The notes beneath the pieces are model-generated. The model was not told where the DNA came from. It saw only the letters and a program-made list of their open reading frames with translations, and made no database searches. Shown in pieces: positions 1 through 6,106 of a stretch of DNA of 9,545 nt. The translations under genes and the position numbers were made by a program. The stretch is from Anaerolineales bacterium (GTDB taxonomy: Bacteria > Chloroflexota > Anaerolineae > Anaerolineales > DRMV01). The stretch's first letter is position 1. Every line of letters begins with the position of its first letter. The stretch is from assembly GCA_015491595.1 (NCBI GenBank), contig WFVP01000209.1, positions 1 through 9,545 on the forward strand. Direction: 5' to 3'.

Positions 1-1
1 G

Positions 2-343
2 GGATGCGACCCTGTGGCCCCTCCCGACCTGAGCCCTGAAGAGCGGGAGGGCTTCCGCATCTTGGGCGTGACCCTCCCCCAGGAACCCCTGACCGAAGAC
101 CGGCCCTGGCGCTTCCGGCTTCCGGCCCAAATCCGCACCATGGAACTCCTGCGCACCCCCACCGCGCTGGAAGTCACCGTCCAGGTGGCCGGAGGCATCG
201 CCTGGACCTGGTCCCTGCCCTGGGAAGACGACGACAGTCAGTGGTGGTGGGAAGACCGGCCCATCGAAACCGGCCGGCCGGCGGTCATCCCCCTGACGCC
301 CGGACAGACCGTCCGCATTGACGTGAGGTGTCCGTCGCCATGA
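2..343 (+). CDS. Hypothetical protein, 5'-truncated, possible lipoprotein
   Basis: I do not recognise this protein. The frame is open to the left window edge: before the first in-window GTG codon (position 14) it reads Gly-Cys-Asp-Pro, followed by a Pro-rich, Glu-rich segment. A Gly-Cys at that place resembles the end of a lipobox, so the gene may be a small lipoprotein whose signal peptide lies just outside the window; this is inference. The visible part is about 113 residues, hydrophilic, with alternating polar and hydrophobic stretches suggesting beta structure, and an unusual Trp/Asp-rich patch (DDDSQWWWED). It has no transmembrane helix and no known catalytic motif. Its TGA overlaps the ATG of the next gene by ATGA (340-343), so the two are translationally coupled. 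The start is uncertain; GTG at 14 is the only in-window alternative and has no convincing Shine-Dalgarno site. Confidence 0.6.
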   Translation, partial: GCDPVAPPDLSPEEREGFRILGVTLPQEPLTEDRPWRFRLPAQIRTMELLRTPTALEVTVQVAGGIAWTWSLPWEDDDSQWWWEDRPIETGRPAVIPLTPGQTVRIDVRCPSP

Positions 344-633
344 ACGAGGAACCCCTGGGACTGCGCATCGCCCGTTTCTTCCTCTTCACCGCCCTGCTGT
401 TGTTCGTGCTGTTCCTGCTCTCAGACTACAGCGGGTACCCCCGCCTTTCCTGGCTCTTCTGGTCCCTGGTCCTCTTCCTGGTGGGGTATGTGATGCGACA
501 GCGGTACCGGGCCCAGTATCGGGAAGGTGTGGCCCTGCATCCTTCGCCCGACGAGGACCGGGAACCGTCCTCCAAAAAAGGGGAACCCTCCAAACCTCCC
601 CGGTTCCGTTTGCGACGCCGACGGCGCTCCTGA
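340..633 (+). CDS. Small two-helix membrane protein of unknown function
   Basis: A 97-residue protein with no family I can name. Two hydrophobic segments are visible, about residues 10-28 and 36-53, separated by a short polar loop (SDYSGYPRLS). A hydrophilic tail follows, changing from acidic (PDEDRE) to strongly basic, with the sequence ending in RLRRRRRS. The tail is probably cytosolic by the positive-inside rule, which would make this a hairpin membrane protein. I prefer ATG at 340 over GTG at 328: the ATG overlaps the upstream stop (ATGA), and GAGGTG at 324-329 gives a Shine-Dalgarno site about 10 nt before it, while the GTG lies within that site. It forms a small operon with the upstream gene. 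The stop lies 6 nt from the stop of the convergent transferase gene, with no room for a separate terminator. Confidence 0.75.
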   Translation: MNEEPLGLRIARFFLFTALLLFVLFLLSDYSGYPRLSWLFWSLVLFLVGYVMRQRYRAQYREGVALHPSPDEDREPSSKKGEPSKPPRFRLRRRRRS

Positions 634-639
634 GCCCCT

Positions 640-2211
640 TCACGGCATCTCGGGTTCGCCCACCGAAGCCAGGTTGCGATAATCCCGCACCCGAGGAGGC
701 CCCAGGCTGAGGACCTGAGTGCTGAAGGACAGTCCGGGGTCTTCCCGCAAGCCCACCAGGTACAGGATTTGCAGGTCCAGGGTCTCCAGGTTGACCAGGC
801 GGCCGTCCGCGGCCTCGGCCAGAGGCGTTAGGGTGTCGGGGGAAGTCGACCAGTACACCAAAGGAGACCGATACTCCTCCTGGAAGGCGTTGGAGAAGGC
901 GTGCCCCACCTCCTCCTCGGTGACGTACTCCCCGTGGTCGGAGGTATATACGAAGAGCATACTTTCGGTCCGCGCCTGGAAGTAGTCGAAAATCCGGGAC
1001 ACCACGTAATCGGAGTAGTAGATGGTGTTGATGTACGTCTCCACCAGGTTCTGGGGTTGGGGAATCAGGGCCTTGTCAGGGGGATAGCGGTCCTCCCAGT
1101 TGAAGTGGGAGCCCAGGAGGTGGAAGAAGAAGGCCTGCTTCTTGCCCGGCACCACGTCTCCGGGTTCCAGCAACTCCAGCAGGACCTCGTCGTAGGGCGT
1201 CTCTTTGGGCTGCATCACCTCCAGCACGAAGCGCACCACATCGGCCTCGCTGGCGATGGAGGAGACGGAGGAGGTGTAGGGGCTGTACCGCAACTGGTTC
1301 GAGAGCCAGAAGGTCTGATAGCCGCACCGACGCAGGTAGGTCAGAATGCTGGGGGAGGTGTAAAAGGCGTCGTAGTCCAGCACCGTGGCCGCGGTGAACA
1401 GGATGGGCACGGAGGTCATGGTCTGGTTCACCGGCGAGATAGCCCGCAGCACGACCTTGGGTTCCAGTTGTTCCAGGAAGGGCGTGGTGGGCATGTCGAA
1501 ACCGTACACGCTCATGAAGTCCCGGTTGGCCGATTCCCCCAGGATGAACACGATTTTCTCGTACCGGTCGTTGCACTGCAGCGAAGGCACCTGGGCCTGA
1601 ATGCGGTCCCAGTTCTTCTTACGTTCCAGCAGGGGCTCGAGTTCCCGGTACGCCTGATAGGTGGTGGTCACCAGGACCGGAAGGGGGTAGGTCTTCATCT
1701 TGGGATACATCCCCACCGCCACACCCACCAACAAGGCCAGGGCCAGACGGCGCGGCAGGTTCCAGGCCGGAGGCCCCAGGCGTCGCCGCAGGTAGAAGTA
1801 CGCCCCGCTCAGAGCCAGCCCCACAAAGAGGTAGGCGAACAAGAACCACGCGAACTTGGAGCGCAACACGAAGACTTCGATGAACTCCCGAGCCTCGCCG
1901 GGGGACGAGTCCAGCACCGTTTGGATGCGGATGAGGAGGTTGCCGATGCGCCAGAAGTGGGCCACGTGGGCGTACACCGCGTTGGCCAGGCCGACCAGGA
2001 ACCCCAGCCCAAGCAACAGCAGGGGATGCACCCAACCCAGCGCGGCCAGTATCAACGCGACCAGCCCCCCCGCCAGGAGCAACTCCAGAGAGTAGGAGTG
2101 GGCCTCGAAGAAGAGGCCGTACAGGGGGATGAACAGGGCCGTCCATGCGGCCGCCAGCACCAGCAACATCTCCGGGAGCCATGTCTCCCAAAACCGCGTG
2201 CGAACGTTCAT
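640..2211 (-). CDS. EptA/MCR-like phosphoethanolamine transferase (membrane sulfatase superfamily)
   Basis: Probable integral-membrane enzyme that transfers phosphoethanolamine, or a similar phospho-alcohol group, to an envelope glycan or lipid outside the cytoplasmic membrane. The first ~175 residues carry about five hydrophobic helices; the rest is an alkaline-phosphatase-fold domain. Residues below are numbered from the upstream ATG at 2220; subtract 3 for the preferred start. Motifs in order are ILGESANRD (metal ligand E229), NQTMTSVP (T267, aligned with the nucleophile Thr285 of MCR-1), GSHFNWEDRYP (H372), TSDHGE (D428, H429) and EVGHAF (H440). All expected zinc and catalytic positions are therefore present. 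The two cysteines flanking the nucleophile in MCR/EptA are replaced by P263 and I273. Three in-frame ATGs begin the gene; the one at 2211 is chosen because AAAGGA lies 8 nt before it, while the ATG at 2220 abuts that site. Substrate is unknown; a CptA/OpgE-like role is equally possible. Confidence 0.82.
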   Translation of the reverse strand: MNVRTRFWETWLPEMLLVLAAAWTALFIPLYGLFFEAHSYSLELLLAGGLVALILAALGWVHPLLLLGLGFLVGLANAVYAHVAHFWRIGNLLIRIQTVLDSSPGEAREFIEVFVLRSKFAWFLFAYLFVGLALSGAYFYLRRRLGPPAWNLPRRLALALLVGVAVGMYPKMKTYPLPVLVTTTYQAYRELEPLLERKKNWDRIQAQVPSLQCNDRYEKIVFILGESANRDFMSVYGFDMPTTPFLEQLEPKVVLRAISPVNQTMTSVPILFTAATVLDYDAFYTSPSILTYLRRCGYQTFWLSNQLRYSPYTSSVSSIASEADVVRFVLEVMQPKETPYDEVLLELLEPGDVVPGKKQAFFFHLLGSHFNWEDRYPPDKALIPQPQNLVETYINTIYYSDYVVSRIFDYFQARTESMLFVYTSDHGEYVTEEEVGHAFSNAFQEEYRSPLVYWSTSPDTLTPLAEAADGRLVNLETLDLQILYLVGLREDPGLSFSTQVLSLGPPRVRDYRNLASVGEPEMP

Positions 2212-2219
2212 CGTCATCA

Positions 2220-2225
2220 TCCTTT
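2220..2225 (-). promoter_or_regulatory. Shine-Dalgarno site deciding the transferase start
   Basis: On the minus strand AAAGGA is followed by TGATGACG and then ATG at 2211. This gives an 8-nt spacer to the third in-frame ATG but no spacer to the ATG at 2220, so translation most likely starts at 2211. Confidence 0.6.
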
Positions 2226-2253
2226 CGTGCAGGAAATGTGAGGGCCTTCAATC

Positions 2254-2306
2254 TTTGGTTATAAGCCAAAACCCGGTTTCTGACAAAAGGGACCGGGCAA
2301 TTTTGG
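2254..2306. repeat. Nested inverted repeat between divergent promoters (candidate operator)
   Basis: The left arm CCAAAACCCGGT (2266-2277) is matched by ACCGGG (2292-2297) and, after a 3-nt CAA bulge, TTTTGG (2301-2306). A further TTTGG at 2254-2258 forms a second dyad with CCAAA (2266-2270). The inner dyad is centred on the leftward -35; the outer arms reach the leftward -10 and the rightward extended -10. Transcripts from the two predicted starts would not contain the structure, so it is more likely a DNA operator than an RNA hairpin. No regulator gene is adjacent. Confidence 0.55.
2258..2286 (-). promoter_or_regulatory. Sigma-70-type promoter of the transferase gene
   Basis: Reading the minus strand, TTGTCA (2281-2286) and TATAAC (2258-2263) are separated by exactly 17 nt. 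Each hexamer has five of six consensus bases. Transcription would start near 2250, giving a leader of about 40 nt before the ATG at 2211. The element lies inside a nested inverted repeat (2254-2306), so repression or activation at this site is plausible. Confidence 0.75.
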
Positions 2307-2312
2307 TAAGAT
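2304..2312 (+). promoter_or_regulatory. Extended -10 promoter of the ABC ATPase/kinase operon
   Basis: TGGTAAGAT fits an extended -10 (TGn followed by TAAGAT at 2307-2312). No good -35 is found 16-19 nt upstream; the nearest candidate, CTGACA at 2280-2285, is 21 nt away. Transcription would begin around 2319, leaving a leader of about 33 nt. The TTTTGG arm of the neighbouring inverted repeat overlaps the TGG of this element. Confidence 0.5.
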
Positions 2313-2351
2313 GAAGGGCGTGCCGATTCCGCCCGAACGAGGGATTGCGCC

Positions 2352-3356
2352 ATGGACGCCGCCATCCGCACCGAACACCTGAGCCGGGTCTACACCACCC
2401 GGGACAAGGCCCGCCGTCGCGTCGTGGCCCTGGACGACGTGAACATCCAGGTCCATCCCGGGGAACTCTTCGGGGTCCTGGGCCCCAACGGCGCGGGCAA
2501 GACCACCCTCATCAAGATTCTGACCACCCTGCTCACCCCCACCTCGGGGCGGGCCTGGGTCCTGGGCTACGATGTGGTCCGGGAATACCGGGCCATCCGC
2601 CCGCACATCAACATGGTGTCCGGCGGGGAGACCTCGGGATACGGACTTCTGACCGTGTGGGAGAACCTGTGGATGTTCGCCCAATTCTACGGCCTGCCCT
2701 GGGACGTGACCCGGCAGCGCATCCGCGGCCTGGCGGAACGCATCGGCCTGGCCGACCGTCTGAACACGAAGGTATCCGAACTCTCCACCGGACTGCGCCA
2801 GAAGGCCAACCTGATTCGAGGTTTTCTGACGGACCCCCAGGTCCTCTTCCTGGACGAGCCCACGCTGGGGTTGGACGTTCAGGCTGCCCGGGACGTGCGG
2901 GCGTTCATCAAGGAATGGATGGCCGAGCATCCCCAACGCACCATCGTGCTCACCACCCACTACATGCCCGAAGCCGAAGAGTTGTGCGACCGCATCGCCA
3001 TCATCCACAAGGGGCGTATCATTGCCTGCGACACACCCGCTCGCTTGAAGCAGGCCGTCCAAAAGGCCACGGTGTTTCGGCTGGAGGTCACCCGGCGCAA
3101 CGGGCTCTCCACCGCGCCCCTGCAGGCCCTCCCCGGGGTGCAACGGGTCTGGATGCGGGAGACCCCCCAGGGCGCGCGCCTGGACCTGCACCTGGACGCA
3201 GACGATGCCCTGATGAACGTGCTCCAGACCCTCACGGCCCAGGGGGCCCGCATCGTTTCCTTGGAAAAGCGGGTGCCCTCGCTGGAGGACGTGTTCCTGC
3301 ATCTGGTGGGGGAAGCCTGGGACGCAGAGACCCCCTCGGAGGCGGGTTTTTCGTAG
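2352..3356 (+). CDS. ABC-2-type transporter ATP-binding protein (DrrA/NatA-like)
   Basis: Cytoplasmic ATPase subunit of an ABC exporter, 334 residues, the usual length for DrrA/NatA-type proteins. Visible motifs are Walker A GPNGAGKTT (44-52), signature LSTGL (144-148), Walker B VLFLDEP (164-170), D-loop GLD (173-175) and the H-loop histidine in TTHYMPEAEE (H203). The ~100 residues after residue 230 form the C-terminal extension typical of the family, ending in a segment with LEKRVPSLEDVFLHLVG. Two points are unusual. The Q-loop region (about 86-97, INMVSGGETSGYG) has no glutamine and a Glu (E93) instead, and the signature is LSTGL rather than LSGGQ. GAGGGA at 2339-2344 lies 7 nt before the ATG. 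No permease gene is adjacent; a sugar kinase follows after 18 nt. It may pair with an ABC-2 permease elsewhere. The exported substrate cannot be told. Confidence 0.9.
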   Translation: MDAAIRTEHLSRVYTTRDKARRRVVALDDVNIQVHPGELFGVLGPNGAGKTTLIKILTTLLTPTSGRAWVLGYDVVREYRAIRPHINMVSGGETSGYGLLTVWENLWMFAQFYGLPWDVTRQRIRGLAERIGLADRLNTKVSELSTGLRQKANLIRGFLTDPQVLFLDEPTLGLDVQAARDVRAFIKEWMAEHPQRTIVLTTHYMPEAEELCDRIAIIHKGRIIACDTPARLKQAVQKATVFRLEVTRRNGLSTAPLQALPGVQRVWMRETPQGARLDLHLDADDALMNVLQTLTAQGARIVSLEKRVPSLEDVFLHLVGEAWDAETPSEAGFS

Positions 3357-3374
3357 CCCGACCCGGAGGCGCGC

Positions 3375-4394
3375 ATGTCCCCGTCCCTTCTGCCTCCGCC
3401 TCCTCCTGCAGCACCGGGCCTCCACGTCGGCGACCTGAACGTGGACATCCTCCTGCACCTGCCCCGCTGGCCCCGGCCTGGGGAGGAACTTCATCTGGAA
3501 GGCCTGTCCTGGTCCCCCGGCGGCAGCGCGACCAACGCCGCGGTCCTGATGGCCCGCTGGGGACATCCGACGCGGCTGGTGGCCCGCCTCGGTCGGGACC
3601 GGTGGGGACACGAGGTCAAAAGCGTGCTGGCTGCCCTGCCCGGCCTGGACCTCTCAGGCCTGCAGGAGGACCCTGAACACCCCACGGGCACGGTCTTTGT
3701 GCTGGTGGACCCTTCGGGGGAGCGCACCTTCCTGACCCAACGGGGCGCCAACGCCTTTCTGGAGGTTCCTCATCCCGAGGCCTTCTTCCACCCTCTCCCC
3801 GCGTACCTGCACGGCACCGGCTTCAACGCGCTGGCCCCGGCCCAACGCGCGGCCACGGAGGCCCTGATGACCGTCGCCCGAAGGCAGGGGGTGCCCATTG
3901 TGCTGGACGTGGGCATCTATCCCGCCCAACACGCGAGGGACGTACTGAAAAGCTGGCTGGCCCACGTGACCATGCTCAGCCTCACTTATGACGAAGCCCG
4001 GGAACTGCTCCAGAAGGAGGAGGCACCCGAGGCCCTGTTGGAAACCCTGGCCGAAACCATCCCCGTGGTCGCGCTGCGTATGGGCCGTCAGGGAGCCTGG
4101 CTGGCCTGGATGGGGCAGAAGGTGCGCCTTCCACCTTTGCCCGTCGCGTCCATTGATACCACGGGAGCAGGGGACGCCTTCACCGCGGGGCTCCTCCTGG
4201 GCTGGCGTTGGGGCCTCTCCGGGGAAGCCACGGGATGGCTGGCCCACCTTCTGGGCGCCCTGGCCACCACGGTAGTAGGCGCCGGGCCCGCTCTTCCCGG
4301 GCCGGAGGTACTGCAAACCCACTGGCCCGCCCTGGAAGACCACGTGCCTAAATCGGTGCGATTGGAGATGCAAACGCACCTGAATCTAAAATGA
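3375..4394 (+). CDS. PfkB-family carbohydrate kinase (ribokinase-like)
   Basis: Cytoplasmic ATP-dependent kinase, 339 residues, that phosphorylates a sugar or related alcohol. The fold is marked by GDLNVDIL (19-26), the first PfkB signature with the glycine pair GGSATN (49-54), LDVG (177-180), ALRMGRQGAWL (233-243) and the second signature DTTGAGDAFTAG (261-272), whose D267 is the expected catalytic base and GAG the anion hole. A Pro-rich stretch of ~14 residues precedes the fold. GGAGG at 3365-3369 lies 5 nt before the ATG, supporting this start. The gene follows the ABC ATPase by 18 nt and is probably co-transcribed with it. Substrate is not decidable from motifs; ribokinase, fructokinase, 2-keto-3-deoxygluconate kinase and nucleoside-kinase-like activities are all possible. 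The final Lys codon and TGA lie in the terminator stem shared with the opposite gene. Confidence 0.88.
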   Translation: MSPSLLPPPPPAAPGLHVGDLNVDILLHLPRWPRPGEELHLEGLSWSPGGSATNAAVLMARWGHPTRLVARLGRDRWGHEVKSVLAALPGLDLSGLQEDPEHPTGTVFVLVDPSGERTFLTQRGANAFLEVPHPEAFFHPLPAYLHGTGFNALAPAQRAATEALMTVARRQGVPIVLDVGIYPAQHARDVLKSWLAHVTMLSLTYDEARELLQKEEAPEALLETLAETIPVVALRMGRQGAWLAWMGQKVRLPPLPVASIDTTGAGDAFTAGLLLGWRWGLSGEATGWLAHLLGALATTVVGAGPALPGPEVLQTHWPALEDHVPKSVRLEMQTHLNLK

Positions 4395-4435
4395 CACGGC
4401 GTGCCACGGCGAAACCGCAGCACGCCATGTCATTT
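4389..4435. terminator. Bidirectional terminator hairpin overlapping both stop codons
   Basis: The arm at 4389-4404 (AAATGACACGGCGTGC) pairs with 4420-4435 (GCACGCCATGTCATTT), giving 16 positions with one mismatch around a 15-nt loop. The plus-strand kinase stop (TGA, 4392-4394) is in the left arm. The minus-strand GGT stop (tca on the plus strand, 4430-4432) is in the right arm. Both genes end Lys-AAA then TGA. Only short T-rich runs follow on each side, so this is a hairpin terminator with a weak U-tract. Confidence 0.7.
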
Positions 4436-6073
4436 GATTAAAGTCATCGCCAGACCGTCGGCCCGGGGGTCGCTTCCACCCCACAGGACGCCCGTATCCC
4501 GGTCCCGCAGGATGACCTGGCCGCGACCGAAGACGGCCCGGCCGTGCCCTGTCACAGGACGCACCGGATGCCCCATCTCGGCCAAGCGGGCCATGGTCGC
4601 CAGGGGAATGCCGTCTTCCAGGGCCACGGTCCCCCCGGCCTCGCCGGAGAGGATGCAGAAGCGCGGGCGGTCCAGGGCGGATTGAGGGTCGAGGCCGTCG
4701 TCCATCAAGCCCACCACCACCTGCAAATGGCCCTGGGGTTGCATGAAGCCTCCCATCACGCCAAAACAGGCAAAGAGGCTCCCGTCGTCCTCATGGGTGG
4801 CCAGGGCGGGGATGATAGTGTGATAGGGCCGCTTGCCTGGCGCCAGGGCGTTGGGATGGTCGGGGTCCAGGCTGAAATTGTGGCCCCGGTTCTGCAGGGT
4901 AAAGCCCCATCCCCGGGGGACGATGCCCGTGCCAAAACCCATGTAGTTGCTGTTGATAAAGGAACAGGCATTGCCCTCGCCATCCACTACCGCCAGGTAG
5001 ACGGTGTCCGAGGTGGCCAAAGGGGTTCCCCGCTGCACATCTAAAGTAGCCTTCTGCGGATGGATATGCCGCCGTCGCGCTTCTGCATAGGCCTTAGAGA
5101 GCAGTTCTTCCAGGGGGATGGACACCTGCGCGGGGTCGGCCACGTACCAGCGAGCATCGGCAAAGGCCAGACGCATGGCCTCAATAAGGAGGTGCAGGCG
5201 CTCCGGACCCAGGGGGTCCATCTCGGCCACGTGGAACCCTTCCACGATGTTCAGCGCCAGAAGCGCGGCCAGGCCCTGCCCGTTGGGGGGACACTCCCAG
5301 ATGCGGAACCCCCGGTACGTGGTGGAAATGGGCTCCACCCATTCGCTACGGTGCTCGGCCAGGTCCTCCAGGGCCAGGCACCCGCCCGCCTCCTGCACGA
5401 CAGCGACGATGGCTTCAGCAATGGGCCCCTGATAAAAAGCCGCTTTCCCCTGCTCCGCGACCAGGCGGAAGGTACGGGCCAGACCGGGGTTGCGGAAGAC
5501 TTCCCCCGGTCGGGGAGCGCGGCCCTCAAGGGTGAGTTCTAGCCCGTTGACCGCGTGACGTAACTGGCGTTCCACCCCCCGCGCCCAGAAATAAGCCGTG
5601 ATGGGAGCCACGGGGAACCCTTCCTCGGCCAGGCGGATGGCCGGGGCCAGCACCCGGTCCATGGAGAGACGACCGAACCGTTCCACCAGGTCGCACCAGG
5701 CCGCGCACGCGCCGGGAACGGTGATGGTGTAGGGATGGAAAGGAGGCAGTTCCTTGTCCAAACCCTCCCGGCGCAATCGTTCCAGGGTCAGCGCCTTAGG
5801 GGCCCGTCCCGAACCGTTGAGGGCATAGACCCGACGGCTCGCGGCTTCGTAGTAAAGCGCGAAGACGTCGCCGCCGATGCCGGTGGACGTGGGTTCGGTG
5901 ACGTTCAAGGCCGCCGCGACGGCCACTGCGGCGTCGGCCGCGCTCCCGCCCTGGGCCAGGATTTCCAGCCCCGCGGCTACGGCCAGGGGTTGGGACGTCG
6001 CGACCATCCCCTTGCGGCCCACCACGGGGGAACGCCGCGAAACAAAGTTCATGTTCGCGGGAAAGGACAACAT
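4430..6073 (-). CDS. ggt: Gamma-glutamyltransferase family protein (YwrD-like)
   Basis: Ntn-hydrolase of the gamma-glutamyltranspeptidase family, 547 residues, expected to be made as a precursor that cleaves itself before a threonine and then hydrolyses or transfers gamma-glutamyl groups of glutathione-like compounds. The large-subunit part carries GGSAADAAVAVAAALNV (42-58), GIGGDVF (65-71) and NGSGRAPKA (86-94), whose R90 likely matches the substrate-binding Arg of E. coli GGT. The small subunit should begin at T357 in TSDTVYLAVVD, aligned with E. coli Thr391. NSNYMGFGTG and the MGGFMQPQGH segment are present; the latter replaces the GSPGGS substrate loop of classical GGT. No signal peptide is seen (N-terminus MLSFPANMNFVSRR), so a cytoplasmic enzyme is likely, unlike periplasmic E. 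coli GGT. AAAGGAG lies about 6 nt before ATG 6073. It follows ctaB by 33 nt, presumably in one operon. Natural substrate is unknown. Confidence 0.9.
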   Translation of the reverse strand: MLSFPANMNFVSRRSPVVGRKGMVATSQPLAVAAGLEILAQGGSAADAAVAVAAALNVTEPTSTGIGGDVFALYYEAASRRVYALNGSGRAPKALTLERLRREGLDKELPPFHPYTITVPGACAAWCDLVERFGRLSMDRVLAPAIRLAEEGFPVAPITAYFWARGVERQLRHAVNGLELTLEGRAPRPGEVFRNPGLARTFRLVAEQGKAAFYQGPIAEAIVAVVQEAGGCLALEDLAEHRSEWVEPISTTYRGFRIWECPPNGQGLAALLALNIVEGFHVAEMDPLGPERLHLLIEAMRLAFADARWYVADPAQVSIPLEELLSKAYAEARRRHIHPQKATLDVQRGTPLATSDTVYLAVVDGEGNACSFINSNYMGFGTGIVPRGWGFTLQNRGHNFSLDPDHPNALAPGKRPYHTIIPALATHEDDGSLFACFGVMGGFMQPQGHLQVVVGLMDDGLDPQSALDRPRFCILSGEAGGTVALEDGIPLATMARLAEMGHPVRPVTGHGRAVFGRGQVILRDRDTGVLWGGSDPRADGLAMTLIK

Positions 6074-6106
6074 GGGGCGCTCCTTTCAGGCGGGTTTCCA
6101 GGGGGC

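Noticed and set aside
901..2241. Long plus-strand open frame of 446 codons antisense to the transferase
   Set aside because: Composition is His/Gly/Gln/Arg-rich without any motif, and it mirrors a gene with all catalytic residues on the other strand; this is a GC-rich antisense shadow.
2280..2285. CTGACA as the -35 for the rightward promoter
   Set aside because: The spacing to TAAGAT is 21 nt, too long for a normal sigma-70 promoter; the extended -10 explains the site better.
2259..3611. Minus-strand open frame of 450 codons across the ABC ATPase and into the kinase
   Set aside because: It spans two genes with clear motifs on the plus strand and has low-complexity Gly/Gln/Arg sequence with no recognisable domain.
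2345..3676. Plus-strand open frame of 443 codons offset from the ABC ATPase
   Set aside because: Rich in Pro/Arg/Gly/His with no motif; the overlapping frame has complete Walker A, Walker B and H-loop motifs.
4389..4435. Possible attachment site or mobile-element end
   Set aside because: There is no integrase, tRNA or target duplication; the symmetrical position between two convergent stops is better explained as a terminator.
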